Source of the DNA: Prevotella sp. oral taxon 376
GTDB lineage: Bacteria > Bacteroidota > Bacteroidia > Bacteroidales > Bacteroidaceae
DNA length: 64,000 nucleotides
Direction: 5' to 3'
Assembly (NCBI RefSeq): GCF_003043945.1
Contig: NZ_PYXG01000002.1
Coordinates: forward strand, 310,001 to 374,000
Position numbers and translations under genes: made by a program
Notes under the pieces: generated by a model
Told to the model about the DNA's origin: nothing
Database searches by the model: none
Seen by the model: only the letters and a program-made list of their open reading frames with translations
Shown: positions 1 to 8,944 of the stretch, in pieces
How the letters are laid out: the number at the start of each line of letters is the position of its first letter
Numbering within the stretch: the first letter of the stretch is position 1

Positions 1-2
1 AG

Positions 3-2282
3 GATGATAATAATAACCAACGCGGAAACTCATTGAAGAATGCCACCAACCTTGGCTTTATTTCCAATTCTAATGGCATCGACAACGAGATAGAAATTCT
101 CAAGTCCCGTTCTCTTGCAGAACAAACTGTGAGAGACTTAAAGCTTTATGTTTCCTACCGTACGGAAGGACGAATAAAAGATGTCATCTTGTATAAAGGA
201 CAGCCCGTCAGCGTCGACATGGATCCCATACATCTCGAATCGCTTGCCACACCAGTAAATCTTGAAATACAGCGTAAGGACAAAGTCTATCATGTAACCG
301 GAACCTATGGCAATGAATCTGCCCCAACCAGTTTCGAGAAGACTTTCTCTACCCTTCCCGCAACCATTGGAACCCAGACGGGGACCTTGATATTCACTTC
401 CAATGGCAGGACTCCCTTGAAGGACGGACAGAGAATAAAAGTGCAAATTGTATCGCCGAAGACCGTATCTTATAAATACAATAACGCTCTGTCTGTCAAT
501 CAGGCATCAAAAACAACCACCATTGTACAGTTGTCTCTTACAGACCAAGTTCCGATGCGTGCCATGGATTATCTCTCCCAACTTGTCGTCGTATATAATC
601 GTCAGGCTAATGAAGACAAAAATGAGGTTGCCCGTCATACGGAAGAATTCATCAATGGACGCTTGGAGAAAATCAATGCCGAGCTAGGTAGTACTGAAGG
701 ACAACTTGAAAGCTACAAAAGAAGAAACAATGTCGTTCAGCTTAATATGAATGCTACGCAAGCCATGCAGAACTCTGATGAATACTCCCAGAAACTGAGT
801 GAAGCTAACACGCAAATGGCTCTTTTGAACAGCGTGCAGCAAAGCATGCGATCAAGCGAAAAGTACGGACTGCTTCCTGCGAATGTAGGCATTAGTGATG
901 GCAATGTCAACAACTTGATAACCAAATATAATGAATTGGTCTTGGAGCGCAACCGCATATTGAAGAGTGCTTCTGAGACCTCTCCAACAGTTACACCCCT
1001 TACAGAGCAACTGGACGGCTTGAGCAGTAGTATCAATCGTGCGATGAACCAAGCAAAGACAAATTTGCAAATCCAAAGAAATGCCGTTGCTTCACAATTC
1101 AACAAATATTCTGGGCAGGTAAATGAATCACCGGAGCAAGAGCGAATGCTGACACAAATCGGTCGGCAGCAGGAAGTAAAGTCGGGGCTCTACTTGATGT
1201 TGTTGCAGAAACGTGAGGAAAACGCCATCTCGCTGGCTTCTACCGCAGACAAAGGAAAACTGCTGGATGGCCCTGACTATGGCGGACAGATCAGCCCGAA
1301 GAAAAGCATGGTTTTGCTCATAGCGCTCATCCTCGGTCTGGCAATTCCCGCATTAGTCCTCTTTATTCTCCAGCTCTTCCGCTATAAAATAGAAGGACAC
1401 GAAGATGTGGCCAAACTCACCAAACTACCAATCCTTGCAGATGTTGCCGTGGCGAGCGAGTCTGCCAAGACTAAGGCCGATATCGTTGTCCACGAAAACC
1501 AAAATAATCAGATGGAGGAGATATTCCGAAGTGTGCGCACCAATCTGCAGTTTATGCTCAAGGAAGGCGAGAAAGTCATAATGTTCACATCCAGCACTTC
1601 TAGCGAAGGAAAGACTTTCAACGCGGCAAACCTTTCCGTCAGTTTTGCATTGCTCGGAAAGAAAGTCCTTCTTGTGGGACTTGACATCCGTAAGCCACGA
1701 CTTGCCGAATTGTTTGAGATAGACGATCACATCCATGGCATTACCCCACTCCTTATAAAGGACAATCCGTCATGGGAAGACATTCAAAGACAGATTCTTC
1801 CTTCGGGAATTAACAATAACCTCGAGTTGCTCATGGCCGGGCCAATACCTCCCAACCCAGCAGAACTGGTGGCACGAAAAAGTCTCGAAGAAATTTTTGA
1901 TGAACTCAAGAAACATTACGACTATATCCTCATTGATACGGCTCCAGTCGGCTTGGTTACAGACACCTTACAGATTGGTCGTGTGGCCAATGCCTGCATC
2001 TATATGTGTCGGGCCGATTATACACCCAAGAGCACTTTCAGCCTCATCAACTCTTTTGCCGAGGAAAAGAAGTTGCCTAATATGGCCATTATTATCAATG
2101 GCATCGATATGAGCAAGAAGAAGTATGGATACTATTATGGCTATGGTCAGTATGGCAAATATGGCAGGTACGGGCATTACGGGCATTATGGAAACTACAG
2201 CGACTATGGATCCTACAGTTCATATGGCAATTATAGCAACAGCCATTATGGCGACAAAAACGATACCTCAATTAAGAAATAA
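3..2282 (+). CDS. Wzc-type polysaccharide co-polymerase / tyrosine autokinase (5' partial)
   Basis: Inner-membrane chain-length and export regulator of capsule/EPS synthesis; it autophosphorylates on a C-terminal tyrosine cluster. The frame is open from base 3 with no start, so the N-terminus and first membrane helix lie before the window; the TTG at 33 is probably internal. Visible order: Wzz-like periplasmic part, long coiled coil (about residues 190-330) and GNVR-like segment, second membrane helix (about 436-457), then the BY-kinase domain with Walker A SSTSSEGKT (about 530), Walker A' LLVGLDIRKP and Walker B YILIDTAP (about 641). The last 50 residues are a Tyr-Gly-rich tail with 16 tyrosines in xYG triplets, unusually regular. 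It is followed after 3 bp by a HAD hydrolase and faces the minus-strand polysaccharide operon. The family call is very secure; the substrate polymer is inferred from context. Confidence 0.95.
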   Translation, partial: DDNNNQRGNSLKNATNLGFISNSNGIDNEIEILKSRSLAEQTVRDLKLYVSYRTEGRIKDVILYKGQPVSVDMDPIHLESLATPVNLEIQRKDKVYHVTGTYGNESAPTSFEKTFSTLPATIGTQTGTLIFTSNGRTPLKDGQRIKVQIVSPKTVSYKYNNALSVNQASKTTTIVQLSLTDQVPMRAMDYLSQLVVVYNRQANEDKNEVARHTEEFINGRLEKINAELGSTEGQLESYKRRNNVVQLNMNATQAMQNSDEYSQKLSEANTQMALLNSVQQSMRSSEKYGLLPANVGISDGNVNNLITKYNELVLERNRILKSASETSPTVTPLTEQLDGLSSSINRAMNQAKTNLQIQRNAVASQFNKYSGQVNESPEQERMLTQIGRQQEVKSGLYLMLLQKREENAISLASTADKGKLLDGPDYGGQISPKKSMVLLIALILGLAIPALVLFILQLFRYKIEGHEDVAKLTKLPILADVAVASESAKTKADIVVHENQNNQMEEIFRSVRTNLQFMLKEGEKVIMFTSSTSSEGKTFNAANLSVSFALLGKKVLLVGLDIRKPRLAELFEIDDHIHGITPLLIKDNPSWEDIQRQILPSGINNNLELLMAGPIPPNPAELVARKSLEEIFDELKKHYDYILIDTAPVGLVTDTLQIGRVANACIYMCRADYTPKSTFSLINSFAEEKKLPNMAIIINGIDMSKKKYGYYYGYGQYGKYGRYGHYGHYGNYSDYGSYSSYGNYSNSHYGDKNDTSIKK

Positions 2283-2285
2283 ACC

Positions 2286-2717
2286 ATGGCGACCATAGCT
2301 GTTGACTTCGACGGTACAATTGTTACCCATGAATACCCTGACATCGGCGAAGAGATTCCGTTTGCAACGGAAACTCTTCGCATGCTTATCCAAGACCACC
2401 ATCAACTCATCCTGTGGAGTGTCCGCGAAGGCCAGCTCCTCCAAAACGCTGTAGACTGGTGCAAGGAACGCGGTGTAGAGTTCTATGCCGTGAACAAGGA
2501 TTATCCCGAAGAAGAAAAAGACAAGAACAACCACTTTTCTCGGAAAATCAAAGCAGATTACTTCATCGATGACCGAAACATCGGAGGCTTACCCGATTGG
2601 GGACAAATCTATCAGATTATAAGTACAGGGAAAAGCTATCGGCAGATATTGAGGGAATCAATGGAAGGACTGGCAGACCAACAAGCATCGAAAAAAAAGC
2701 ATTGGTGGAGCAAATAA
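2286..2717 (+). CDS. Small HAD-superfamily hydrolase of the polysaccharide locus
   Basis: A 143-residue HAD-fold protein. Motif I is at the N-terminus (AVDFDGTIV, nucleophile and acid/base Asp separated by one residue), a motif II-like serine lies in LILWSVREG, and an acidic motif IV is seen in YFIDDRNIG. No large cap domain is present, which fits a small phosphatase acting on a sugar phosphate, nucleotide or protein; the substrate is unknown. It starts 3 bp after the Wzc stop, so the two are almost certainly cotranscribed. Small HAD proteins of this type are common beside Bacteroidetes capsule kinases. A hairpin follows its stop. Fold is secure, role is not. Confidence 0.85.
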   Translation: MATIAVDFDGTIVTHEYPDIGEEIPFATETLRMLIQDHHQLILWSVREGQLLQNAVDWCKERGVEFYAVNKDYPEEEKDKNNHFSRKIKADYFIDDRNIGGLPDWGQIYQIISTGKSYRQILRESMEGLADQQASKKKHWWSK

Positions 2718-2727
2718 AAACGACAAA

Positions 2728-2747
2728 GGGAAGCAGAGAAGCTTCCC
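2728..2747 (+). terminator. Hairpin after Wzc-HAD operon
   Basis: Perfect 7-bp stem GGGAAGC/GCTTCCC with a 6-nt loop, 10 bp after the HAD stop codon. The following T-run is poor (CTTGTT), so termination may be weak or factor-assisted. Confidence 0.5.
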
Positions 2748-2920
2748 CTTGTTACTATAATAGAGTATCGGCATCGCATCTTTGGCGAAAGCCTAATACT
2801 CCGCAAGGCCGTCCGGAGAGTATAGCCGCATTAATGCTGGCCATACCCTAAAGTCGTTCTAACAGATTGAAACAAATAACTTCAATGGCAGGAAATGTAG
2901 CGAAAACGACTCTTGAGAAT

Positions 2921-2986
2921 ATTACAGGCAATATGTAAACATGTTACAGGCTGCGTGTAAGCATATTACAAACAGCATGTAAACAT
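2921..2986. repeat. Three tandem 22-bp palindromic units, TTACA family
   Basis: Units start at 2921, 2943 and 2965, exactly 22 bp apart. Each has the core TTACA-N7-TGTAA preceded by A or G and mostly followed by nnAT. The locus sits between the convergent HAD and nucleotidyltransferase genes. The same three-unit array occurs at 28960-29025. Unit sequences differ at the non-palindromic positions, so this is not a recent tandem duplication. Confidence 0.85.
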
Positions 2987-3004
2987 GCCATTGGCGATGA
3001 CTTG

Positions 3005-4081
3005 TCATCTGCGCAGAGCCTGCCCTATTTTCTTCGGGATGCTCCTGAAGAATAGGCCCCTCATCATAGCCGGCGACAAAGAATAGAACTGCCGGTAATT
3101 TCGAATCTTTTTGATAAAGGAATCCAGATAATATCTGATTCCACTTCTTACCGCATATTTCTGGTCATACTGGCCAAAGTTCCCCCCCTCAAGCACCAGC
3201 CTCAGAATCGGTTCTATCTCCTTTCTGTCCCTCTTGTCTATTGCTACAGGGAGAACAGCCTCGTCCAGTCCGAGTTTCTCCACACAGATGGCTTCGAATG
3301 CCGTAAAACCTCGCTTAATGCCAAGTTCTTCAAGGATCAGCCTGATTTTATTGTCATCATAGTGTTGATTCAGTAAAACGGCAAAATCACAAATCTGCCG
3401 TAATCCCACCCCTAATTCTATAAAATGATGATAAAGATGCAAATAGGTATATATCAATTCTGCTTCCGGTGAAAGAATCGGTACATCAACGCCATCAATA
3501 CGGCGAAAACACATCCTGCTGTCGGCAATCATTTTATTGAAAACAGCCTGTAACCGTGGTGAAGCAAGCTCCAGCAAAAGATAATGCATTTCAAACATGA
3601 TGGCATTATGCATAAATGATATATGCTGTTCACCTGTATCATCTTCCCTGTATTCTACTTTCCAGGTCTCTGAGATTGCGGCCTTTGCCTTCTCAAAATT
3701 ATCCGAATCGCAATAGAAATCCACATCTCCGGGCATCCTTGATGAAGCCTCAGGATACAACGCGCCGATAGTTGCCCCCTTCACAACGACAAATTTGATA
3801 TGCCTTTCATTCAACAAGCTGCACAGGGCAATGAGTTCCGCGTTAAGCCTCTCGTTCATATCCTGGATGTCGCGCAAGTTTGCGAAAGTATTGATGGCAT
3901 CCATCTTCTGCAATTTTACATTATTCGACATCAAAGCCTGGCAAAGCAGGCCTGTGACGGTCTGCCTGTCTGCCAAATCCATAAGACTCTTATAGGCTCC
4001 GGAGGGCATTTCAAAAGCCCTCGTCGGCTTCTCCCACAAAGCCGAGGCAATCATCTGAAAGAGAAAGTCCGTTCTCGTCAT
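3005..4081 (-). CDS. Nucleotidyltransferase-fold family protein (NTP_transf_5-like)
   Basis: 358 residues. The central motif KGATIGALYP followed by RMPGDVDFY matches the large nucleotidyltransferase-like family often found in polysaccharide and lantibiotic clusters, where Gly-Asp-x-Asp would hold the metal. The N-terminal third is helical; the C-terminal half (residues 220-340) is also helical and less conserved. No biochemical role can be read from the sequence. It is the last gene of the minus-strand polysaccharide series, 18 bp after the dehydratase gene, so it is likely cotranscribed with it. An alternative is a sugar-nucleotide or protein modification enzyme; the metal motif argues for catalytic activity. 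Confidence 0.7.
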   Translation of the reverse strand: MTRTDFLFQMIASALWEKPTRAFEMPSGAYKSLMDLADRQTVTGLLCQALMSNNVKLQKMDAINTFANLRDIQDMNERLNAELIALCSLLNERHIKFVVVKGATIGALYPEASSRMPGDVDFYCDSDNFEKAKAAISETWKVEYREDDTGEQHISFMHNAIMFEMHYLLLELASPRLQAVFNKMIADSRMCFRRIDGVDVPILSPEAELIYTYLHLYHHFIELGVGLRQICDFAVLLNQHYDDNKIRLILEELGIKRGFTAFEAICVEKLGLDEAVLPVAIDKRDRKEIEPILRLVLEGGNFGQYDQKYAVRSGIRYYLDSFIKKIRNYRQFYSLSPAMMRGLFFRSIPKKIGQALRR

Positions 4082-4099
4082 TTAGCTCAATTAACAGGC

Positions 4100-6034
4100 T
4101 TAAGATGCGTCCAAGGCAGCGAAAATCGAGTTGTTGGACACATATTCTGGCACGATTTCCTTCATGACTTTCACAATGGCCATCTCATCATAGGTATACG
4201 AAACATGAATTAAATCCTCTATCTGCTTATTTGCGATGTCATAATCATATTCACGCACCTTTGCAATACGAATCTTCTCATGGAAGCTCGGAATCGTGTT
4301 CTCCCCATTTGAGAGCAGCTCTTCATAAAGCTTTTCTCCCGCACGAAGGCCTGTATACTTTATCTCTACATTCGTGGCCCCACTCAACTTGATCATGCGT
4401 TTTGCCAAATCCGCTATCCTTACGGGCTTACCCATGTCAAAGACAAAGATTTCTCCTCCTTTCCCTCGAGTACCGGCTTCCAAGACAAGCTTGCATGCTT
4501 CGGGTATCAACATGAAATAACGAATGATATTCGGATCGGTAACTGTAACGGGACCACCATGCTTAATCTGTTCCCTGAACAGAGGAATGACAGATCCGTT
4601 CGATCCCAGTACATTTCCAAAACGAGTCGTGATAAATTGCGTGATGGCCTTCTCTCCATTATATGTTTGCTGATTTCCCTTTGCCACCGATTCATTCAAC
4701 GACTGCACATATATCTCACAAATTCGCTTGGAGCAGCCCATTACATTGGTAGGGTTCACCGCCTTGTCGGTGCTCAGCATCACAAACTTCTTGACACCAT
4801 ACTTGACGCTGAGGTCTGCGATGACCTTCGTCCCATATACATTGTTCTGAATGGCCTCTGAAGGATTATTCTCCATCATAGGAACATGTTTATATGCAGC
4901 AGCATGAAATACATATTCCGGCAGGAAACTCTTGAAGACTCTTTCCATACGCTCCTCATTCTCGATAGAGCCTACTAATGTTGTTGTCTTGATATTCGGC
5001 CACCGACGAGCCATCATGAGCCGAATGTCGTGCTGGGGTGTCTCGGCAGAGTCTACCAGCATGAGCTCCGATGGGTTATAATCTGAGATCTGCCGAAGGA
5101 TTTCACTTCCAATACTTCCCGCGCTACCTGTTATAAGAATCTTGTGCCCGCATAGCAGATTGCCAATAGCGGCCATATCCACTTGAATTTGGCTTCTTGG
5201 CAACAAATCTTCTATGTGAATTGGTCTTAGCTGCGTCATATTGATATCTTCCCCGGGATGCCATTCTTGGGTAGCGGAGGTCATATAAATCTTTATGTTA
5301 TTAGATATCAATATGTCCTGCAAGTTCTCGTCTGCACGGAATCGTTCATTTTGCAAAGGAGAAACCACCACTGCCTGGATATTCATCCCCTTTAATACAT
5401 GGGGCAGTTCGTCATTCACTTCATAGACCTTCTCACCCAATAGAATCCGGCCCTCATAGCGGGCTTCCGGAGAAATGAACCCTTTCAGCTGGAAACGAGA
5501 AGGCTTCTCATTGCGGATATTCTTGGCAAGGCCGACGCCTCCTTCCTTCACGCCATATACAAAAGTGCGTATCCCTTTATCAGTACTGAAAGCAACATCA
5601 TAAAGACTCTTTACCAATACACGCATTGCCCACATAAGAATTGTCGCAATGACATACATTGCCAAGATCTGCCTTCCTTCCAAAGGAACAAAACCCCATG
5701 TCTGATGAAATGGATAGATGATATAATGAAATACCTGAGCTATAACGCACGATAGAGCCATGGCAAATCCAACTCTCTCCAGATCGACAAAAGAAGAATA
5801 GCGGATGATCCCCGAATAGGTGTGGAATATTCTAAAACCAATCAGGTTGAAAATCATATAGACAAAGATAGTCTTTGTCAAGATGACAATATTGCCCAGC
5901 GTAATAGCCCCATGGTAATACAGCCAGAACACGAAGATTCCCGACAAATAGCATATCAGCATATCCAGTATGAGGATACACCAATACGGCAAAGCATTCT
6001 TCGTGAAATACCAGTTTAATATCTTTTGCAACAT
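4100..6034 (-). CDS. Membrane-bound nucleotide-sugar 4,6-dehydratase/epimerase, CapD/WbpM/PglF type
   Basis: 644 residues. About four transmembrane helices fill the first 150 residues, followed by a Rossmann-like linking domain and the catalytic short-chain dehydrogenase domain. The NAD-binding glycine motif is ITGSAGSIGSEI (about 296) and the active-site segment is STDKAVNPTNVMGCSKR (about 425), in which Met replaces the usual Tyr of the YxxxK pair, typical of WbpM/PglF enzymes. These convert UDP-GlcNAc to the 4-keto-6-deoxy sugar at the inner membrane. The adjacent aminotransferase would use that product. Length and motifs are normal. The exact stereochemistry (inverting or retaining dehydratase) cannot be decided here. 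Confidence 0.92.
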   Translation of the reverse strand: MLQKILNWYFTKNALPYWCILILDMLICYLSGIFVFWLYYHGAITLGNIVILTKTIFVYMIFNLIGFRIFHTYSGIIRYSSFVDLERVGFAMALSCVIAQVFHYIIYPFHQTWGFVPLEGRQILAMYVIATILMWAMRVLVKSLYDVAFSTDKGIRTFVYGVKEGGVGLAKNIRNEKPSRFQLKGFISPEARYEGRILLGEKVYEVNDELPHVLKGMNIQAVVVSPLQNERFRADENLQDILISNNIKIYMTSATQEWHPGEDINMTQLRPIHIEDLLPRSQIQVDMAAIGNLLCGHKILITGSAGSIGSEILRQISDYNPSELMLVDSAETPQHDIRLMMARRWPNIKTTTLVGSIENEERMERVFKSFLPEYVFHAAAYKHVPMMENNPSEAIQNNVYGTKVIADLSVKYGVKKFVMLSTDKAVNPTNVMGCSKRICEIYVQSLNESVAKGNQQTYNGEKAITQFITTRFGNVLGSNGSVIPLFREQIKHGGPVTVTDPNIIRYFMLIPEACKLVLEAGTRGKGGEIFVFDMGKPVRIADLAKRMIKLSGATNVEIKYTGLRAGEKLYEELLSNGENTIPSFHEKIRIAKVREYDYDIANKQIEDLIHVSYTYDEMAIVKVMKEIVPEYVSNNSIFAALDAS

Positions 6035-6067
6035 GTTCGTTCTACCTTACTTTATATCTAAAACTCC

Positions 6068-7426
6068 TTAAAGAATTGCCCTCTTTATTGTGTCTATAAT
6101 ATATGCAATGTCTTCATCCGTTACCAGCGGGCCGGATGGCAGGCAAAGTCCTGTCTCAAAGAGTTTCTCGCTCACCCCGTTGGTGTATGCGGGACAATCT
6201 TTGTATATCGGCTGCTTGTGCATGGGTTTCCACAATGGGCGACTTTCGACATTGGCTTTGTCCAAAACGATGCGCATTGCCTCGACATTCGCATTGGGTT
6301 CACAGTCCGTATGCACCTTTCCCGTGGAATGAACCACACCGGCAGCCCCTCCAACAGCAGCCTTCACAGCTTCATGATATGCTTCACTCTGACCTGTAAC
6401 CTTAAGGTCGGGAGTCAAGGTTATGGTATTTAGCCAGAAATTAGAATCGCAATGCTCATCGGGATTTCCATGAAAAGTGATACCTTCCAGATCCTTAAAA
6501 CCTTCTGCATATAGTTTTGCTATATGGCGATGGTGGGCAATATGCTCATCCAAAACGGTCAGTTGACCACGGCCAATACCCGCACAGATATTGCTCAAAC
6601 GGTAGTTATAGCCAATTTCCTCATGCTGATAATACGGGAATGCTTCACGCGCCTGGGTAGCAAAGAACATCACGCGATTCTTGCTCTCCTGATTCGGACA
6701 AATCAAGGCACCGCCCCCAGAGGTCGTTATCATCTTATTGCCATTGAAACTCATCACGCCATATTTGCCGAATGTGCCTACCACCTGGCCGTCGTACCTG
6801 GAGCCAAGTCCCTCGGCAGCATCTTCTATCAATGGGATATCATATTTTTCTGCCACCCGCATGATATCCTTTATCTTTGCGGGCATGCCATAGAGATAGA
6901 CCACGATGATGGCCTTGGGCTTCTTTCCCGTTTTCTCGACACGATCCTTGATGGCCTCTTCCAATAAATCCGGGTCCATATTCCAAGTGTCTTCCTCTGA
7001 ATCCACGAATACAGGAATGGCTCCCTGATAAGTTACCGGATGTGAACTGGCACAAAATGTGAAGCTCTGGCAAATAACTTCGTCTCCAGCCTTCACCCCC
7101 AATGCCACCAATGAGAGATGCACCGCTGCGGTACCGGAGCAGAGGGCCACAACCTGCTTTCCTTCCAATCCGGATAATGAGTTAGGCCACAAGTTGTCTG
7201 GATTGTGCTCATGAGCATTGATTCTGGCGGGATAATTCTCTTTCGCATAAACATCTTCTCTATAGGAAGGAGCCGAAGAGATTACAAACCGTTTCAATTC
7301 TTCTTCAAACGCATTCACATTGGGGCCAAGTGGAACCACCCAATTGGCGTCGAAAGCTTCTTTGATATATTTCATTTCATTGCCCGACATGTGGGCAAGG
7401 CAAAGCAAAATCCGTTTTCTTTCCAT
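6068..7426 (-). CDS. DegT/DnrJ/EryC1/StrS-family sugar aminotransferase
   Basis: PLP-dependent aminotransferase that aminates a keto-sugar nucleotide. At 452 residues it is longer than the usual 370-400; extra sequence lies near residues 40-75 and 345-375. The PLP lysine is in FNGNKMITTSGGG (about 227), an acidic PLP contact is in PLIEDAAEGLGS, and VALCSGTAAVHLSL binds the phosphate. It lies 33 bp upstream of the CapD-like dehydratase, the order expected for making a 4-amino-4,6-dideoxy sugar such as a bacillosamine-type precursor; that product is inference. A secreted protein and a tiny ORF separate it from the phosphoglycosyl transferase gene. Confidence 0.92.
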   Translation of the reverse strand: MERKRILLCLAHMSGNEMKYIKEAFDANWVVPLGPNVNAFEEELKRFVISSAPSYREDVYAKENYPARINAHEHNPDNLWPNSLSGLEGKQVVALCSGTAAVHLSLVALGVKAGDEVICQSFTFCASSHPVTYQGAIPVFVDSEEDTWNMDPDLLEEAIKDRVEKTGKKPKAIIVVYLYGMPAKIKDIMRVAEKYDIPLIEDAAEGLGSRYDGQVVGTFGKYGVMSFNGNKMITTSGGGALICPNQESKNRVMFFATQAREAFPYYQHEEIGYNYRLSNICAGIGRGQLTVLDEHIAHHRHIAKLYAEGFKDLEGITFHGNPDEHCDSNFWLNTITLTPDLKVTGQSEAYHEAVKAAVGGAAGVVHSTGKVHTDCEPNANVEAMRIVLDKANVESRPLWKPMHKQPIYKDCPAYTNGVSEKLFETGLCLPSGPLVTDEDIAYIIDTIKRAIL

Positions 7427-7484
7427 AATGTCTTTTATTCGCTATTAGTTTACGGGAACACTATCTTAAATAAAATTTATTGAG

Positions 7485-7658
7485 TCAGTCTTCCCAAATA
7501 CCCATTTCCTCATACTCCTTGCTATGCGCACCGCTTGCTCCGCCCTCATCAGGATTTGAAGGATCTACCACCACTGTATTCGGGTCGCTTGCTGAAAGAA
7601 TGGGCACTAAGGCATATGCCCGAACCTGACATTTAGGCTTTATATAGCTTTTCTTCAT
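7485..7658 (-). CDS. 57-residue MKKxYxxP-type small protein, function unknown
   Basis: Translation of the minus strand gives an ATG-initiated 57-codon frame. It begins MKKSYIKP, has a short hydrophobic stretch (ALVPILSAS), then an Asp/Pro/Gly-rich linker containing GGASGAHSKEYEE, and ends in IWED. This layout (N-terminal MKKxYxxP, middle LLxxS, glycine linker, acidic W-E-D end) recurs in many small Bacteroidales proteins of unknown role, as I recall them; I could not search. It starts 8 bp after the stop of the secreted protein gene, so the two probably form a unit. No signal peptide or lipobox is visible. It could be a peptide precursor, a partner of the secreted protein, or a stray conserved ORF. 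Confidence 0.65.
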   Translation of the reverse strand: MKKSYIKPKCQVRAYALVPILSASDPNTVVVDPSNPDEGGASGAHSKEYEEMGIWED

Positions 7659-7666
7659 GATTACGG

Positions 7667-8797
7667 CTATCTAATAATTATTTTTCGGCCGTTTCTGATA
7701 TAGATACCTTCCGGCAGTTTTTCATTGTTCATCCTAACTCCAGAAATTGAATAGACGGCATTTTCATCCCCTACATCCGAATTTATCTTGCCAATCCTCG
7801 TGGTCTGGTCCACAAGGTGAACCTTTGCCCCAGGCTGTCTGGTTTTGACAAAAGCCCTGAAACCATAGATTATCTTATCTGATTCTATTGGTTTATAAAG
7901 CTTATCCTCTGAATCAAAGAACAATTCCGTACCATCCGTTGCCATCTCATAGGTTCCAAAAGTACCTACAAACGAACATCCCTGAATCGTCTGATCGATG
8001 GGAGAAGCAGTAGAGATGGTTACATCCGTAAACTTCGGACTATTCACATCAGCCTTTATCAGATAACCCTTTCCTGCCTCGAGATGATCTGTCTTCGTAA
8101 ATAACAGAGTGGAATTCTGAACCGAAGAGAATTCCCGAATCTCTGTATTCTCACCAAAGACCGTCTTCACCAGATTGGCATCTACATCGAAAGGCACACA
8201 GAAAGTGTTCCAATAAGTGGAAGACAGCTTTCGATCCACCAGGGTTACCGTTGTCTTTTTACCCAGGAAACTGGTCAAGAGGGAGTAGTTGTCATTTTTC
8301 TGAGAAAGCGAAAGCATGTTGGATGCATCCGAATAGGTAACTATAATCTTAGAGATATTAGCAGAAGACGCCCTGGAACTTAGCTTCACCGATTCACCAT
8401 TTGTGAAATTAGTTAAGGTGCATTCCTTCACGCCTCCCCCTGCAATATCTTTATTATTATACTGCAAATAGGCCAAATTCCCCCCAATAAACTTTAGGGA
8501 CTGAATGGTGTTCCCTTCCTGAACAGAAATCGTGATGGCATCGCTCTTATAAACCCTCATCTGCCCCACATTGTTGTTAATCAGGTAGAAGCCACTTTTG
8601 TTATCGGAAAAAGAAGATTTAATGACTACGGGAGATGGTGTCGTAATTTTCTTGAAATCGCGCGAAGTTTCCGAATAGGCTGGATAATAACTTTTTATTG
8701 ACTCTTCGGTTGTAAAATCAAAAGTTACGATATGCTGTGCGTTTATCCCAAGGCACGCAAATAAGACTCCACAAATCAATGATACATATCTTTTCAT
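7667..8797 (-). CDS. Secreted protein with Prevotella-type C-terminal tail
   Basis: 376 residues with a clear signal peptide (MKRYVSLICGVLFACLGINA, cleavage probably before QH). The body is rich in beta-forming, Thr/Ser-containing segments and has no catalytic motif that I recognise. The C-terminus (VYSISGVRMNNEKLPEGIYI followed by a basic RNGRKIIIR) matches the short tail common on secreted Prevotella proteins and resembling type IX secretion signals; secretion by that route is inference. It has its own TATCTTTG promoter 26 bp upstream. It interrupts the order of sugar-modifying genes between phosphoglycosyl transferase and aminotransferase, so it may be an insertion into the operon or a surface protein tied to the glycan. 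Confidence 0.75.
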   Translation of the reverse strand: MKRYVSLICGVLFACLGINAQHIVTFDFTTEESIKSYYPAYSETSRDFKKITTPSPVVIKSSFSDNKSGFYLINNNVGQMRVYKSDAITISVQEGNTIQSLKFIGGNLAYLQYNNKDIAGGGVKECTLTNFTNGESVKLSSRASSANISKIIVTYSDASNMLSLSQKNDNYSLLTSFLGKKTTVTLVDRKLSSTYWNTFCVPFDVDANLVKTVFGENTEIREFSSVQNSTLLFTKTDHLEAGKGYLIKADVNSPKFTDVTISTASPIDQTIQGCSFVGTFGTYEMATDGTELFFDSEDKLYKPIESDKIIYGFRAFVKTRQPGAKVHLVDQTTRIGKINSDVGDENAVYSISGVRMNNEKLPEGIYIRNGRKIIIR

Positions 8798-8822
8798 AAC
8801 TATTATTTACATATCTAACAGA

Positions 8823-8830
8823 CAAAGATA
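8823..8830 (-). promoter_or_regulatory. TATCTTTG -7 box before secreted-protein gene
   Basis: Minus-strand TATCTTTG fits the Bacteroidetes -7 consensus TAnnTTTG and ends 26 bp before the ATG at 8797. No TTTG was found at the expected 19-20 bp upstream, so it may be weak or regulated. Confidence 0.5.
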
Positions 8831-8944
8831 ATCATTCTTCTCAATAAAAGGGAAAGATTTGTTGAAAATTTACATCGTAAATTAAAAACTACCATAAAAG
8901 TATTCCCTTATATTTTAGAGATAGCATCTATTTTCGTAGTTGTA

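Noticed and set aside
2921..2986. CRISPR array reading of the 22-bp-spaced repeats (here and at the four other loci)
   Set aside because: Units are contiguous with no constant repeat plus unique spacer, only three or four units, and no cas genes.
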